Source: Sphingopyxis sp. UBA6723
GTDB taxonomy: Bacteria > Pseudomonadota > Alphaproteobacteria > Sphingomonadales > Sphingomonadaceae
Length of the DNA stretch: 40,631 nt
NCBI RefSeq assembly: GCF_002454115.1
Contig: NZ_DKIH01000011.1
Coordinates: forward strand, 1 to 40,631
Direction of reading: 5' to 3'
The position numbers and the translations under genes are program-made. Below are positions 23,179-31,468 of the stretch, piece by piece; position 1 is the stretch's first letter, and the number at the start of each line of letters is the position of its first letter. The notes beneath the pieces were generated by a model, which saw nothing but the letters and a program-made list of their open reading frames with translations, did no database searches and was not told the DNA's origin.

Positions 23179-24954
23179 TTACCGCTGTTTGACATAGCTA
23201 CCGGGGGCGTCCTCGATAACCTTTTTGGCACCCTTTCCGGGAATGCGGGCGCCCTTGACCGCGACCTTTTCGTCATCCTGCGCCGCAATCCAGTCGATCC
23301 AGTGCGGCCACCAGCTGCCCTTGGTCTCGCTGGCGCTCGCGATGAACTCGTCCAGTGTCGCGGCGTTGCTGTCGCCGGTCCAGTATTGATATTTGCCTGC
23401 GGCGGGCGGGTTGACCACCCCGGCGATATGGCCTGATCCGGCGAGCAGGAACGTCTTGGCACCGGCCAGATTGTCCATCAACCGCCAGACGCTGGCGAGG
23501 GGGGCGATATGATCCTCGCGTCCCGCCTGGATATAGGCGGGGGTCTCGATTTTCCTGAGGTCGATCGGTGTGCCGCATGCCGACAGGCTGTTCGGGATCA
23601 CCATGCGATTGTCGCGGTACAGGTCGACCAGATATTGGCGGTGCCATTTCGCCGGCAGGTTGGTCGTGTCGCCGTTCCAGTAGAGCAGATCGAAGGGCGG
23701 ATAGTCATTGCCAAGCAGATAATTGCTGACGACATAATTCCAGATCAGGTCGCGCCCGCGCAGGCTGTTGAACGTCGCGGCCATATAGCGCCCGTCGAGG
23801 TAGCCGGGCGCCGAAAGCTGTTCGAGCAATGCCAGATAGCTTTCGTCGACGAACATCTTGAGGTCGCCCGCCTGCTCGAAATCGACCTGCGCGGTGAAGA
23901 AGGTGACCGACTTCACCCGATCGGCCTCGCCCTTTGCCGAAAGGATCGCGAGTGTTGCGGCCAGCGTGGTCCCCGCCACGCAATAGCCGATGGTGTGGAC
24001 CGCGGGCACGTCGAGCGCCGCGCGCACCGTGTCGATCGCATCGACCTGCGCCGCGATATAGTCGTCCCACACAATGTCTTTCATCGATGCGTCGGCCGAT
24101 TTCCACGACACCATGAACACGCTCAGCCCCTGTTCGACTGCCCAGGCGACAAAGCTTTTCGCCGGGTTGAGATCGAGGATGTAGAAGCGATTGATCCATG
24201 GCGGAAAGATGAGGAGCGGGACGGCGTAGACCTCTTTGGTCGTCGGCGTATATTGGATCAGCTGATAGAGGTCAGTCTCATGGATGACTTTACCGGGGGT
24301 GGTCGCGATATTCACCCCGACCTCGAACGCGTCCGGGTCGACATGGCTAAGCTGCCCGCGCGACAGGTCGGTCAGCATATGTTGCAAGCCCTTAAGCAGG
24401 CTTTCGCCGCGCGTTTCGACCGCGCGTTTGATCACTTCGGGATTGGTGAGCGCCAGGTTGGTCGGCGCCATCGCATCGGCGATGCTTTTTGCAGCGAACT
24501 CCATTTTGGCGCGCGCGGCGGGATCCACCCCCTCGAACTGGCGCGTCGTCGTCAGCATCTGTTCGGCGAGTAGACCGTAGGTCTGGCGGATCATTGCAAA
24601 CACCGGGTTCGACGCCCAGTCGGGGTCAGCAAAACGGCGATCCTTCGTCGCGGTCTCCGACGCGGGCGGGGTCATCGGGTTCAGCGTTGCGAGCGAGGTC
24701 CAGAACGCGACCCCTTGTTCCCACATCTTCGACGATTGTTGCGCCCACATTTGCGTCGCCGGGTGTTCAAGCCATGTCGCGGGATCGAACATCGCCGCGG
24801 CGCTGATCTTGCCATCATTGGCCTGACCCAGCGCATATTCGAGCATCATCTGCTGCGCGCGCCCGATTACGCTGGCCCAATGCTGCATGTCGTCGGGCGA
24901 CGGCAGAAACGGGTTGGGAACGTCGGTCGTGTCGCTTTTGTCTGCGTCGCTCAT
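23179..24954 (-). CDS. phaC: Class I poly(3-hydroxyalkanoate) synthase
   Basis: Polymerises (R)-3-hydroxyacyl-CoA on the surface of storage granules. 591 residues is the normal size for class I synthases. The N-terminal domain (about 1-190) precedes the alpha/beta-hydrolase catalytic domain. The lipase-like box is GYCVAG with nucleophile C325; the aspartate lies in YWNGDTTNLP and the histidine in GSGHIAGVVNPP. Only phaC and a phasin gene are present; phaA, phaB, phaR and phaZ are not in the window. The phasin gene follows on the same strand after a 122-base gap. Confidence 0.96.
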   Translation of the reverse strand: MSDADKSDTTDVPNPFLPSPDDMQHWASVIGRAQQMMLEYALGQANDGKISAAAMFDPATWLEHPATQMWAQQSSKMWEQGVAFWTSLATLNPMTPPASETATKDRRFADPDWASNPVFAMIRQTYGLLAEQMLTTTRQFEGVDPAARAKMEFAAKSIADAMAPTNLALTNPEVIKRAVETRGESLLKGLQHMLTDLSRGQLSHVDPDAFEVGVNIATTPGKVIHETDLYQLIQYTPTTKEVYAVPLLIFPPWINRFYILDLNPAKSFVAWAVEQGLSVFMVSWKSADASMKDIVWDDYIAAQVDAIDTVRAALDVPAVHTIGYCVAGTTLAATLAILSAKGEADRVKSVTFFTAQVDFEQAGDLKMFVDESYLALLEQLSAPGYLDGRYMAATFNSLRGRDLIWNYVVSNYLLGNDYPPFDLLYWNGDTTNLPAKWHRQYLVDLYRDNRMVIPNSLSACGTPIDLRKIETPAYIQAGREDHIAPLASVWRLMDNLAGAKTFLLAGSGHIAGVVNPPAAGKYQYWTGDSNAATLDEFIASASETKGSWWPHWIDWIAAQDDEKVAVKGARIPGKGAKKVIEDAPGSYVKQR

Positions 24955-25065
24955 GCTCGTTCCTGCTGGTCAGTGCCGATAGAAGCCTATAACAAGCCGC
25001 GGTGCGGCTGGCGAGGCGCCGTTCGCACCTATACCGATAACGAAAAGGAGTTGTTCTAGTTTCCC

Positions 25066-26286
25066 ATGTCCGAAGATGAATTCTACCGCATCAAGCGCCT
25101 GCCGCCCTATGTCATCGCTGAAGTCAATGCGATGCGTGCGGCCGCCCGCGCCGCGGGGGAAGACATCATCGACCTGGGGATGGGCAACCCTGACCTGCCG
25201 CCGCCGCAGCATGTCATCGACAAATTGTGCGAAGTCGCGATGAAGCCCGACGCGCACGGCTATTCGCAGTCGAAGGGCATCCCGGGGCTGCGCAAGGCGC
25301 AGGCCAATTATTACGCCCGCCGCTTCAACGTCGAACTCGATCCCGAGAGCGAGGTCGTGGTGACGATGGGGTCGAAGGAAGGGCTCGCCAGCCTCGCGAC
25401 CGCGATTACCGGCCCAGGCGACGTGGTGCTGGCGCCGAACCCCAGCTATCCGATCCACACCTTTGGTTTCATCATCGCCGGGGCAACGATCCGCAGTGTG
25501 CCGACCACGCCGGACGAGAATTACTGGCGCGCGCTCGACCGCGCGATGGCGTTCACCGTCCCGCGGCCGTCGATTCTGGTGGTCAATTATCCGTCGAACC
25601 CGACCGCCGAAGCGGTGGACCTTGCTTTCTATGAGCGGCTCGTCGCGTGGGCGAAGGAGAATAAGGTCTGGGTGTTGTCCGATCTTGCCTATTCCGAACT
25701 CTATTACGACGGCAACCCTACCCCTTCGATCCTGCAGATCCCCGGCGCCAAGGATGTTGCGGTCGAATTCACGTCGATGTCGAAAACATATTCGATGGCG
25801 GGCTGGCGCATGGGTTTTGCGGTCGGCAACAAACGCCTGATCGCCGCGATGACGCGCGTGAAGTCCTACCTCGATTATGGCGCCTTCACCCCGATCCAGG
25901 CCGCGGCGTGTGCGGCGCTTAACGGTCCGCAGGACATCGTCCAGAAGAACCGCGAGCTGTATCAGAAGCGCCGTGATGTCATGGTCGAGAGCTTCGGTCG
26001 CGCCGGGTGGGACATCCCGAGCCCCAAGGCGTCGATGTTCGCTTGGGCACCCCTCCCGCCCGCGCTCAAAGAAATGGGCAGTTTGGAGTTCTCGAAGCAG
26101 ATGCTTATCCACGCCAAGGTCGCGGTCGCGCCCGGCGTCGGGTACGGCGAAGATGGCGAGGGCTATGTCCGCATCGCGATGGTCGAGAATGAGCAGCGGA
26201 TCCGGCAAGCGGCGCGCAACGTCCGCAAATTCCTGGCGATGCACGGCGTCAATACGCCGTCGGTCGCGTCGGTCGCCGAGGGATGA
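25066..26286 (+). CDS. alaC: Alanine/glutamate-pyruvate aminotransferase (AlaC type)
   Basis: A fold-type I aspartate aminotransferase family enzyme of 406 residues. The PLP lysine is K240 in SMSKTYSMAGWRMG, D206 and Y209 in SDLAYSEL hold the cofactor ring, and NYPSNPT (174-180) is the conserved Asn-Pro-x-Asn-Pro-type substrate segment. It most resembles AlaC, which makes alanine from pyruvate and glutamate; homologues are often annotated as LL-diaminopimelate aminotransferase, so the exact substrate is less sure than the family. An AAAAGGAG site lies about 20 bases upstream of the ATG. It overlaps the next gene by four bases. Confidence 0.85.
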   Translation: MSEDEFYRIKRLPPYVIAEVNAMRAAARAAGEDIIDLGMGNPDLPPPQHVIDKLCEVAMKPDAHGYSQSKGIPGLRKAQANYYARRFNVELDPESEVVVTMGSKEGLASLATAITGPGDVVLAPNPSYPIHTFGFIIAGATIRSVPTTPDENYWRALDRAMAFTVPRPSILVVNYPSNPTAEAVDLAFYERLVAWAKENKVWVLSDLAYSELYYDGNPTPSILQIPGAKDVAVEFTSMSKTYSMAGWRMGFAVGNKRLIAAMTRVKSYLDYGAFTPIQAAACAALNGPQDIVQKNRELYQKRRDVMVESFGRAGWDIPSPKASMFAWAPLPPALKEMGSLEFSKQMLIHAKVAVAPGVGYGEDGEGYVRIAMVENEQRIRQAARNVRKFLAMHGVNTPSVASVAEG

Positions 26287-26768
26287 GCATGACCGGCTCG
26301 GCGATGATCGCCGAGACGATCCAGCTGTCGGTCACCCCGGTTTTCCTGCTCGTCGCGACGGGCAGCCTGCTCAACGTCTTCACCGGGCGGCTGGCGCGGG
26401 TCATCGACCGGTCGCGCGTCCTGATGGAGCGATGGGCCGACACCGAGGGGTTGGATCATGAGCGCATCGTCGCCGAACTGCGCGTGGTCGACCGGCGGAT
26501 CGACGTCATCAACAATTCGATTGCGGCGGCGGTTGCGTGCGGCATCGTCGTTTGTTTTCTGGTCGCGCTGTTGTTCGCGCAGGCCTTTGCCGGGTTCAAT
26601 CTGGGCTTGGCAGCGGCGTGGGTGTTTGCGCTGGCGATGCTGCTGTTGCTGGTGTCGCTCGTGCTGTTCCTGATCGAGGTCCGGCTGGCGATCCGCACCA
26701 TCCATGTGCCGATGGAGTTGCTCGAGCTGGAAGAGATGGGCTGGCGGCGGCGGCGGGATAAACGGTAG
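26283..26768 (+). CDS. DUF2721 membrane protein
   Basis: A 161-residue integral membrane protein of the DUF2721 family. TPVFLLVATGSLLNVFTGRLARVIDR forms the first helix and its conserved basic end, a helical soluble stretch follows (about 42-78), then two tightly spaced membrane helices (about 79-102 and 107-135). The function is unknown. The four-base overlap with alaC means coupled expression, but I know of no functional link. Confidence 0.85.
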   Translation: MSMTGSAMIAETIQLSVTPVFLLVATGSLLNVFTGRLARVIDRSRVLMERWADTEGLDHERIVAELRVVDRRIDVINNSIAAAVACGIVVCFLVALLFAQAFAGFNLGLAAAWVFALAMLLLLVSLVLFLIEVRLAIRTIHVPMELLELEEMGWRRRRDKR

Positions 26769-26790
26769 CCCTCTATCACACCCATCCAGT

Positions 26791-26872
26791 TCCGTTCGCA
26801 TCGAGCGAAGTCGAGATGCCTATCGTGGGCGCCTTCCTTCGCGGTGTCTCGACTTCGCTCGACACGAACGGA
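26791..26872. repeat. Stem-loop repeat, family B, copy 2
   Basis: Arms at 26791-26820 and 26843-26872, complementary at 27 of 30 positions, with a loop of about 22 bases. It sits between the convergent DUF2721 and amidase genes, 22 bases after one stop codon and 14 bases before the other. Confidence 0.85.
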
Positions 26873-26886
26873 CATGTTAAGTTCAG

Positions 26887-28455
26887 CTAGGGAGCAACAC
26901 CAACCCGATAGGTTGGCACCACCCGCTTCCGGCTCGCCTGCTCATAACCCGCCGCCAACACGTCCGCATCGGTCCACTTGCCACCGATAAATGATACCCC
27001 GATCGGCAGCCCCTGCACCTGCCCCATCGGCACCGTCAGGTGCGGATAGCCAGCAACCGCCGGAAGCTGGCTGGCGCTGGGGCCGGTATAATGGTCGCCG
27101 TTCACCAGATCGCTCGTCCAGGCTGGGCCGTTGGTCACGCCGACAAGCACGTCGACGTCATGCTCTTTCATCAACCGGTCGATGCCTTCGGGGCCGGCGA
27201 GCCGGGCCGCCTTGTCGCGCGCCGTCACATAGGCGGGACTGTCGAGCCCGCCCTTCGACTCCGCCAGCTCGAACAACGACTGGTCGAACCATTTGAGTTC
27301 GGCGGGATTGGCCTTGTTGAACGCGATGAGGTCGGCAAGCGTTTTGGGGCCGTCCTTGGCGGGCAGTCCCGCAAGATAGGTCGCCATATCCGCCTTGAGC
27401 TCGGCCATCAGCACTTCAAACTCCGCAGCGCCCAATTCTTCCAGCCCTTTGCGGCTGTCGGCGATCTCCACCACCGTCGCGCCGAGATCGGTCATCTGCT
27501 TCAACGCCGCATCGAACAGCGCCGTGATGTCGGCGCGGTCTCCGATGCGGTCGCGCAGCACGCCGATGCGCTTGCCTTTCAATGCATCCGGCGACAGCGC
27601 CGCGGTGTAGTCGACCTTGCGCGCGTCGGCCTCGGCGGTCGCCGGATCGGCGGGGTCGCTCCCCGCGATCACTGTCATCACCGCCGCAGCGTCGCGCACG
27701 GTCAGGGTCATCGGTCCTGCAGTATCCTGGCTATGGCTGATCGGGACGATATGCGTGCGACTGACCAATCCCACGGTAGGTTTGAACCCGACGATCCCAT
27801 TGACCCCGGCGGGGCAGGTGATCGATCCGTCGGTTTCGGTCCCGATCGCAAGCGGCGCCAGCGAAGCGGCCACGGCGGCGGCGCTGCCAGCAGACGAGCC
27901 GCAAGTGTTGCGATCGAGTGCGTGCGGGTTCTTGGTCAGCCCGCCGACCGCGCTCCACCCGCTGGTCGAATTGTTCGAGCGGATATTCGCCCATTCGCTG
28001 AGGTTGGTTTTGCCGAGAATGACGGCCCCGGCGTCGCGCAGCCGCGCCACCAGCGGCGCGTCGCGGTTCGTGATATTGTCCTTCAGCGCCAGCGAACCGG
28101 CGGTGGTCGGCAGTGCGCCTTTTGCCTCGATATTGTCCTTCAGCAAGATGGGGATGCCGTGCAGCAGCCCGCGCAGCTTGCCGCTGTGGCGTTCCCCATA
28201 GAGCAGCTTGGCTTCGCGCTCGACCGACGGAAAGGTAGCGATGACCGCGTTCAGTTCCGGACCATGGTCATCGATCTTCGATATCCGGTCGAGATAGAGG
28301 GTGGTCAGCAGGCTGTCGTACAGCGTGCCGCTGGTCATTTCGGTCTGCAATGTCGCAGCGTCCTTTCCCTCGACCGGCGGCAGGGGCGGCGGCATGGCTA
28401 TGGCGGGAGCGATCGTCAGCAGGGCTGAGGCGGCGAGCAGCGAAATTTTTTGCAT
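26887..28455 (-). CDS. Secreted amidase-signature hydrolase
   Basis: An amidase signature family enzyme of 522 residues with a signal peptide (about 1-20, ending APAIA). The Ser-cisSer-Lys triad is K106 (ILLKDNIEAKG), S178 (CGSSAGSAAA) and nucleophile S201 (ETDGSITCPAG). The stretch before the nucleophile, TETDGSI, differs from the common GTDTGGSI. Such enzymes hydrolyse aliphatic or aryl amides; the target cannot be told, but it acts outside the cytoplasm. The frame is open far upstream to 28980, but that region is the antisense of the MFS gene; the start at 28455 fits the signal peptide. Confidence 0.9.
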   Translation of the reverse strand: MQKISLLAASALLTIAPAIAMPPPLPPVEGKDAATLQTEMTSGTLYDSLLTTLYLDRISKIDDHGPELNAVIATFPSVEREAKLLYGERHSGKLRGLLHGIPILLKDNIEAKGALPTTAGSLALKDNITNRDAPLVARLRDAGAVILGKTNLSEWANIRSNNSTSGWSAVGGLTKNPHALDRNTCGSSAGSAAAVAASLAPLAIGTETDGSITCPAGVNGIVGFKPTVGLVSRTHIVPISHSQDTAGPMTLTVRDAAAVMTVIAGSDPADPATAEADARKVDYTAALSPDALKGKRIGVLRDRIGDRADITALFDAALKQMTDLGATVVEIADSRKGLEELGAAEFEVLMAELKADMATYLAGLPAKDGPKTLADLIAFNKANPAELKWFDQSLFELAESKGGLDSPAYVTARDKAARLAGPEGIDRLMKEHDVDVLVGVTNGPAWTSDLVNGDHYTGPSASQLPAVAGYPHLTVPMGQVQGLPIGVSFIGGKWTDADVLAAGYEQASRKRVVPTYRVGVAP

Positions 28456-28566
28456 GGGCAACACGCTGCCAGCCGTAGCGGCAATTGCAAGCGGCGATTT
28501 TCGGGATGCCGCAACGGCGTTGACACCGATCCCCCCGGTCTGCTCCCATGGCGATGGGAGAATGAT

Positions 28567-29883
28567 ATGACTGACAAGCCTGCCCTTGCCACGGGCATCG
28601 CCGCGCCTTCCGTCGATGGTGTTTCCACGCAAACCCGGACGATGCTGTGGATCCTGCTGATCGTCTATATCTTCAATTTCCTCGACCGGCAGATCGTCAA
28701 CATTCTGGCCGAACCGATCAAGGCCGACCTTGGGCTTTCGGACACCCAGCTCGGGCTGCTGGCTGGGCCAGCCTTTGCAGTCTTTTACGCCCTGCTCGGT
28801 ATCCCGATCGCGCGCTACGCCGACAAGGACGGTACCAACCGGGTGCGGCTGATCGCCATTTCGCTGGCGATCTGGTCGGCAATGACCGCGGTGTGCGGGT
28901 TGGCGCAGAATTTCGTTCAGTTGCTGCTTGCGCGGGTCGGTGTGGGGGTCGGCGAGGCGGGATGTACGCCGGCGGCGCATTCCTTGATTTCGGATAGCGT
29001 CCCGGTTGAAAAGCGGTCGTCGGCCATTGCCTTTTATGGCCTTGGGGTGCCGATTGGTTCGCTGCTTGGGCTGATCATCGGCGGGGTGGTCAACGACATC
29101 TATGGCTGGCGCATCGCGTTGATGATGGTTGGCGCGCCAGGGATTTTGCTGGCGCTGGTGGTGCTATTTGTGATGCGCGAGCCGCGGCACAGCCGAACGG
29201 CGGAGGCGGTCGCGACGGCGCGAGCAGTCGTGCCGCTCTCGACCGGCGAAGCCCTGCGCGAAATTTTCAGCTCGCGCGCCTTCATCTACATACTGATTGC
29301 GGCGTCTGTCGTTGCCGTGCTCGGCTATGGCAAGGCGCTGTGGACGATCAGCTTCTTCATCCGCAGCCACGGGCTGTCGACGACCGAAGCAGGCCTGTCG
29401 ATGGCGGTCGTGCTCGGGTTGGCGGGCGCGTTCGGTACCTGGCTCGGCGGCAAGATGGCCGACAAATATGGCCCGCGCGACAAGAAGCATCTGCTGACCT
29501 TTCCAGCTTATGGGATGGCGATCGCGGCGCCGATCCTGTTCCTAGGCTATTATATGGAGGACTGGCGCGTCGCGGTGGCGATGCTGATCATCCCGACGAT
29601 TCTAAATTCAGCCTATTACGGCCCCGCCTATGGCTGTGTGCAGGGGCTGGTCCAGCCGCGCGCGCGGGCGGTCGCGGCGTCGATCATGCTGTTCGGGCAG
29701 AATTTGATCGGGCTGGGCCTCGGGCCGTTCCTGTTCGGAGTGCTTTCCGATGCGTTGCAGCCGGTAGCGGGGCAGGAAAGCGTGCGCTGGGTGTTGTATG
29801 GCGCCGCGTGGCTGGGGCTGATCCCGGCGTTTTTCTTCTGGCGCGCCAGCCTGCGACTCAAGGCCGAGCTGAAGTCGGGTTAA
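28567..29883 (+). CDS. MFS transporter, spinster-like group
   Basis: A major facilitator of 438 residues with 12 predicted membrane helices. NFLDRQIVNILAEPIKADLGLSD in the first helix and loop is the usual start of the spinster-like bacterial MFS group, and GIPIARYADKDGTNR is the loop 2-3 motif (GxxxDrxGrr). The substrate is unknown. The ATG at 28567 is preceded by GGGAGAAT. It is divergent from the secreted amidase with a 111-base gap, so it could import a product of that enzyme. Its stop overlaps the stop of the convergent FMN reductase by four bases. Confidence 0.88.
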   Translation: MTDKPALATGIAAPSVDGVSTQTRTMLWILLIVYIFNFLDRQIVNILAEPIKADLGLSDTQLGLLAGPAFAVFYALLGIPIARYADKDGTNRVRLIAISLAIWSAMTAVCGLAQNFVQLLLARVGVGVGEAGCTPAAHSLISDSVPVEKRSSAIAFYGLGVPIGSLLGLIIGGVVNDIYGWRIALMMVGAPGILLALVVLFVMREPRHSRTAEAVATARAVVPLSTGEALREIFSSRAFIYILIAASVVAVLGYGKALWTISFFIRSHGLSTTEAGLSMAVVLGLAGAFGTWLGGKMADKYGPRDKKHLLTFPAYGMAIAAPILFLGYYMEDWRVAVAMLIIPTILNSAYYGPAYGCVQGLVQPRARAVAASIMLFGQNLIGLGLGPFLFGVLSDALQPVAGQESVRWVLYGAAWLGLIPAFFFWRASLRLKAELKSG

Positions 29884-30470
29884 TAGGGCGGATCGACCTT
29901 CGCGCGCTGCGCCTTGGCAGCATCGATCCACCAATTGAGGTCGTCGGCAAAGCGCGGGAAGCTCTTGACCAGCCGCGCCCCATCCTCGCCCGTCGGCTGA
30001 CCATCGGCGTCGAACGCACCGCCGATCCGCCCGACCGGCAGGATCGAGCTGGTCACCGCCATCCCCATTTCCCCGAGCGTATCGCGCCAGCCCATCATCG
30101 CGCGCACCCCCGACCATGGCCCCGCCGAGTAACAGGCGATCGCCGCAGGCCGCCAGAACCATTCTTCGAGAAAATGGTCGGTCAGGTTCTTCAGCCCCGG
30201 CTGTGGCCCCCAATTATATTCGCCCGTGACGAACAGGAAGCCGTCGGCGGCGCGGATCTTGGCCGCGAGCTCGGCCATTGCGGGCGGCGCCGCGCCCTGT
30301 GGATATTCCTTGAACATGCGGTCGAGCATCGGCAGCCCCACCGCCTTCGCATCGATCAGTTCGGCGCTGTCGCCGCGTGCGACGATCGCGTCGATCAGCC
30401 ACTGCGCGAGTTTGATCCCCTGCCGGTCGCGGCGATAGCTGCCGTAGAAAACGAGAATATGTCGGGTCAT
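29880..30470 (-). CDS. NADPH-dependent FMN reductase family protein
   Basis: A flavodoxin-fold oxidoreductase of 196 residues. FYGSYRRDRQG near the N-terminus binds the FMN phosphate (GSxRxxS-like; the final residue here is not serine), and TGEYNWGPQPGLKNLTDHF is the family PEYNxxxPxxLKNAID motif. Family members reduce FMN, quinones, azo dyes or chromate. The start at 30470 (MTRHILVF) gives the usual length. It is divergent from the haloalkane dehalogenase gene (74 bases apart) and its 3' end overlaps that of the MFS gene. Confidence 0.87.
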   Translation of the reverse strand: MTRHILVFYGSYRRDRQGIKLAQWLIDAIVARGDSAELIDAKAVGLPMLDRMFKEYPQGAAPPAMAELAAKIRAADGFLFVTGEYNWGPQPGLKNLTDHFLEEWFWRPAAIACYSAGPWSGVRAMMGWRDTLGEMGMAVTSSILPVGRIGGAFDADGQPTGEDGARLVKSFPRFADDLNWWIDAAKAQRAKVDPPY

Positions 30471-30543
30471 CGCGCGACGGTGGCACGGCTTGCGCTGCAA
30501 CGGAAGTCCCCTAAGCTGCCCGTGACCAAGGGTGGGGGAGAAT

Positions 30544-31434
30544 ATGATGCGCGTTTATCGCACGCCGGACGATCGTTTTGCGGATTTGCCGGACTGGCCC
30601 TACACGCCAAACTATACCGAGATCGTCGACGGCCTGCGCGTTCATTATGTCGATCAGGGCGCGCCCGATGCCCAGCCGGTGCTTATGCTGCACGGCGAGC
30701 CGACCTGGGCCTATCTCTATCGCCATATGATCGGTCCGGCGGTCGATGCCGGGTTTCGTGTCGTCGCGCCTGACCTGATCGGCTTCGGGCGCTCCGACAA
30801 GCCGCTCGACCGCGCGGCGTACAGCTATGCGGCGCAGGTCGCATGGATGCGGCAATGGATCGAGGCGCTCGACCTCAAAAACATGATTCTCGCCTGTCAG
30901 GATTGGGGGTCGCTGATCGGACTGCGATTGGTTGCCGAAATGCCCGAGCGGTTTGCGGGCGTCGCGCTGTCGAACGGGGGGCTGCCCGAGGGCCAGCCTG
31001 CGCCGCGCGCCTTCGCCATCTGGCGTGCCTTTTCGCGCTACAGCCCGGTGTTCCCGATCGGCAAGATTATCAACGCGGGTGCCAAGCGCGAACTGAGCAC
31101 GGCCGAGATCGCCGCCTATGACGCGCCGTTCCCGACCCGCGCGTCGAAGGTCGCCGCGCGGGTTTACCCGTCGTTCGTGCCGCTGGGCGACAATGTCGCG
31201 GTACCCGACCAGAAGCGCGCTTGGGCGGCGCTTGAGGCGTTCGACAAGCCGTTCCTGTGCTGCTTTTCCGACGGCGATCCGATTACGCGCGGCGGCGATG
31301 CGCTGTTTACCGGACGGGTGCCGGGCGCACAGGGCATGGCCCACCGGACTTTGCGTGGCGGGCATTTCATTCAGGAGGACGACCCGGTCGGCTTCGTCGC
31401 GGCGATCCGCGATGTGGCGGCTGCTGGCAGCTGA
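30544..31434 (+). CDS. Haloalkane dehalogenase, HLD-I type
   Basis: An alpha/beta hydrolase of 297 residues with all the residues needed to hydrolyse carbon-halogen bonds. Compared by eye with DhlA, the nucleophile is D120 (CQDWGS), the catalytic acid D245 (FSDGDPIT) and the base H274 (GGHFIQE). E52 (HGEPTW) fills the oxyanion region, and both halide-binding tryptophans are present: W121 beside the nucleophile and W160 in the cap (AIWRAF). This supports true dehalogenase chemistry rather than an epoxide hydrolase or esterase. GGTGGGGGAG serves ATG 30544 or 30547. The natural substrate is unknown. Confidence 0.88.
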   Translation: MMRVYRTPDDRFADLPDWPYTPNYTEIVDGLRVHYVDQGAPDAQPVLMLHGEPTWAYLYRHMIGPAVDAGFRVVAPDLIGFGRSDKPLDRAAYSYAAQVAWMRQWIEALDLKNMILACQDWGSLIGLRLVAEMPERFAGVALSNGGLPEGQPAPRAFAIWRAFSRYSPVFPIGKIINAGAKRELSTAEIAAYDAPFPTRASKVAARVYPSFVPLGDNVAVPDQKRAWAALEAFDKPFLCCFSDGDPITRGGDALFTGRVPGAQGMAHRTLRGGHFIQEDDPVGFVAAIRDVAAAGS

Positions 31435-31465
31435 TCCTCCCCATGGCTTCGCCTCAGGGAGGATC
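31433..31465. terminator. Convergent hairpin between the dehalogenase gene and purA
   Basis: GATCCTCCC (31433-31441) pairs with GGGAGGATC (31457-31465), with an inner GGC-TTC-GCC stem in the loop. The hairpin starts within the dehalogenase stop codon and ends four bases before the purA stop. There is no T-run on either side, so termination is likely but not certain. Confidence 0.55.
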
Positions 31466-31468
31466 GGT

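Noticed and set aside
27040..28428. Long plus-strand frame opposite the amidase gene
   Set aside because: The amidase triad and signal peptide on the minus strand are clear; the plus frame has only antisense composition.
28456..28980. N-terminal extension of the amidase up to 28980
   Set aside because: The extension overlaps the MFS gene in antisense and would precede a signal peptide, which must be at the N-terminus.
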